DNA from: Sphingobacterium thalpophilum
GTDB taxonomy: Bacteria; Bacteroidota; Bacteroidia; Flavobacteriales; Flavobacteriaceae
Direction of reading: 5' to 3'
Assembly: GCA_943328865.2 (NCBI GenBank)
Contig: CALQBR020000116.1
Location: 1-5,525, forward strand
Length of the DNA: 5,525 bases
Shown: positions 5,423 through 5,525 of the stretch, in pieces
Numbering within the stretch: the stretch's first letter is position 1
Layout of the letters: every line of letters begins with the position of its first letter
Notes under the pieces: model-generated
The model's database searches: none
What the model was told of the DNA's origin: nothing
The model's input: the letters and a program-made list of their open reading frames with translations, nothing else
Made by a program: the position numbers and the translations under genes

Positions 5423-5525
5423 ATGAAAAATAAAAAGGTTTGTCTAATCCTAATCGCATCTTTTGTATTGGTTACTTCTTGTAAAAAGAATGAAGTAGAA
5501 ACCATTAAAATGCCTGATATTGCTA
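5423..5525 (+). CDS. Putative lipoprotein, N-terminal 34 residues, cut by the window edge
   Basis: ATG at 5423 opens a frame that stays open to the window end. It begins with a short lysine-rich stretch (MKNKK), a hydrophobic core (about 6-17) and the lipobox LVTSC with Cys20. This predicts signal peptidase II cleavage and lipid attachment in the cell envelope. Lysines follow the cysteine (CKKNE), and I see no acidic surface-export signal of the kind described in Bacteroidota lipoproteins. The gene is 17 bases after nusB and probably in its operon. In flavobacteria a DUF1573 lipoprotein gene often sits here, followed by yajC. That identity is inferred from remembered gene order, because the domain itself lies beyond the window. 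Confidence 0.75.
   Translation, partial: MKNKKVCLILIASFVLVTSCKKNEVETIKMPDIA

Noticed and set aside
1..5525. Search for a novel defence, mobile or multi-gene system
   Set aside because: All genes fall into known housekeeping families, with no direct-repeat arrays, transposase, integrase or target-site duplications and no visible composition break.

Overview
This is a low-GC (roughly one-third G+C) bacterial chromosomal segment that reads as Bacteroidota, most likely Flavobacterium or a close relative. The support is a 125-residue PUR-family protein (DUF3276), a NusB more than twice the length of the E. coli protein, exact matches to the Bacteroidota -7 promoter element TAnnTTTG, starts without Shine-Dalgarno sequences, and a short lysine-rich lipoprotein signal peptide directly after nusB. 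The species is inferred from these traits.

The left part (1-3067) is transcribed leftward. In order of transcription it holds a complete 586-residue ABC exporter half-transporter (3067-1307), a PUR-family nucleic-acid-binding protein (1236-859) followed by a strong hairpin terminator (802-835), and the first 228 residues of a calcium-type P-type ATPase (686-1) that leaves the window. The 204-base gap 3068-3271 separates this block from the rightward genes and must hold both divergent promoters.

The right part (3272-5525) is transcribed rightward. It holds a 368-residue leucine dehydrogenase-type amino-acid dehydrogenase, a 314-residue NusB starting at GTG 4461, and the first 34 residues of a lipoprotein 17 bases after nusB. 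The dehydrogenase-nusB gap carries an exact -7 element and a perfect 10-bp hairpin whose 3' arm runs into a boxA-like sequence.

The genes are housekeeping in character: branched-chain amino-acid catabolism, rRNA antitermination, membrane export, ion transport and a nucleic-acid-binding protein. I see no mobile element, CRISPR array, tRNA, rRNA or defence system, and no convincing new multi-gene system. The points most worth a second look are the aspartate in place of the catalytic Walker B glutamate in the ABC exporter, the nusB leader, and a palindromic candidate operator before the P-type ATPase.
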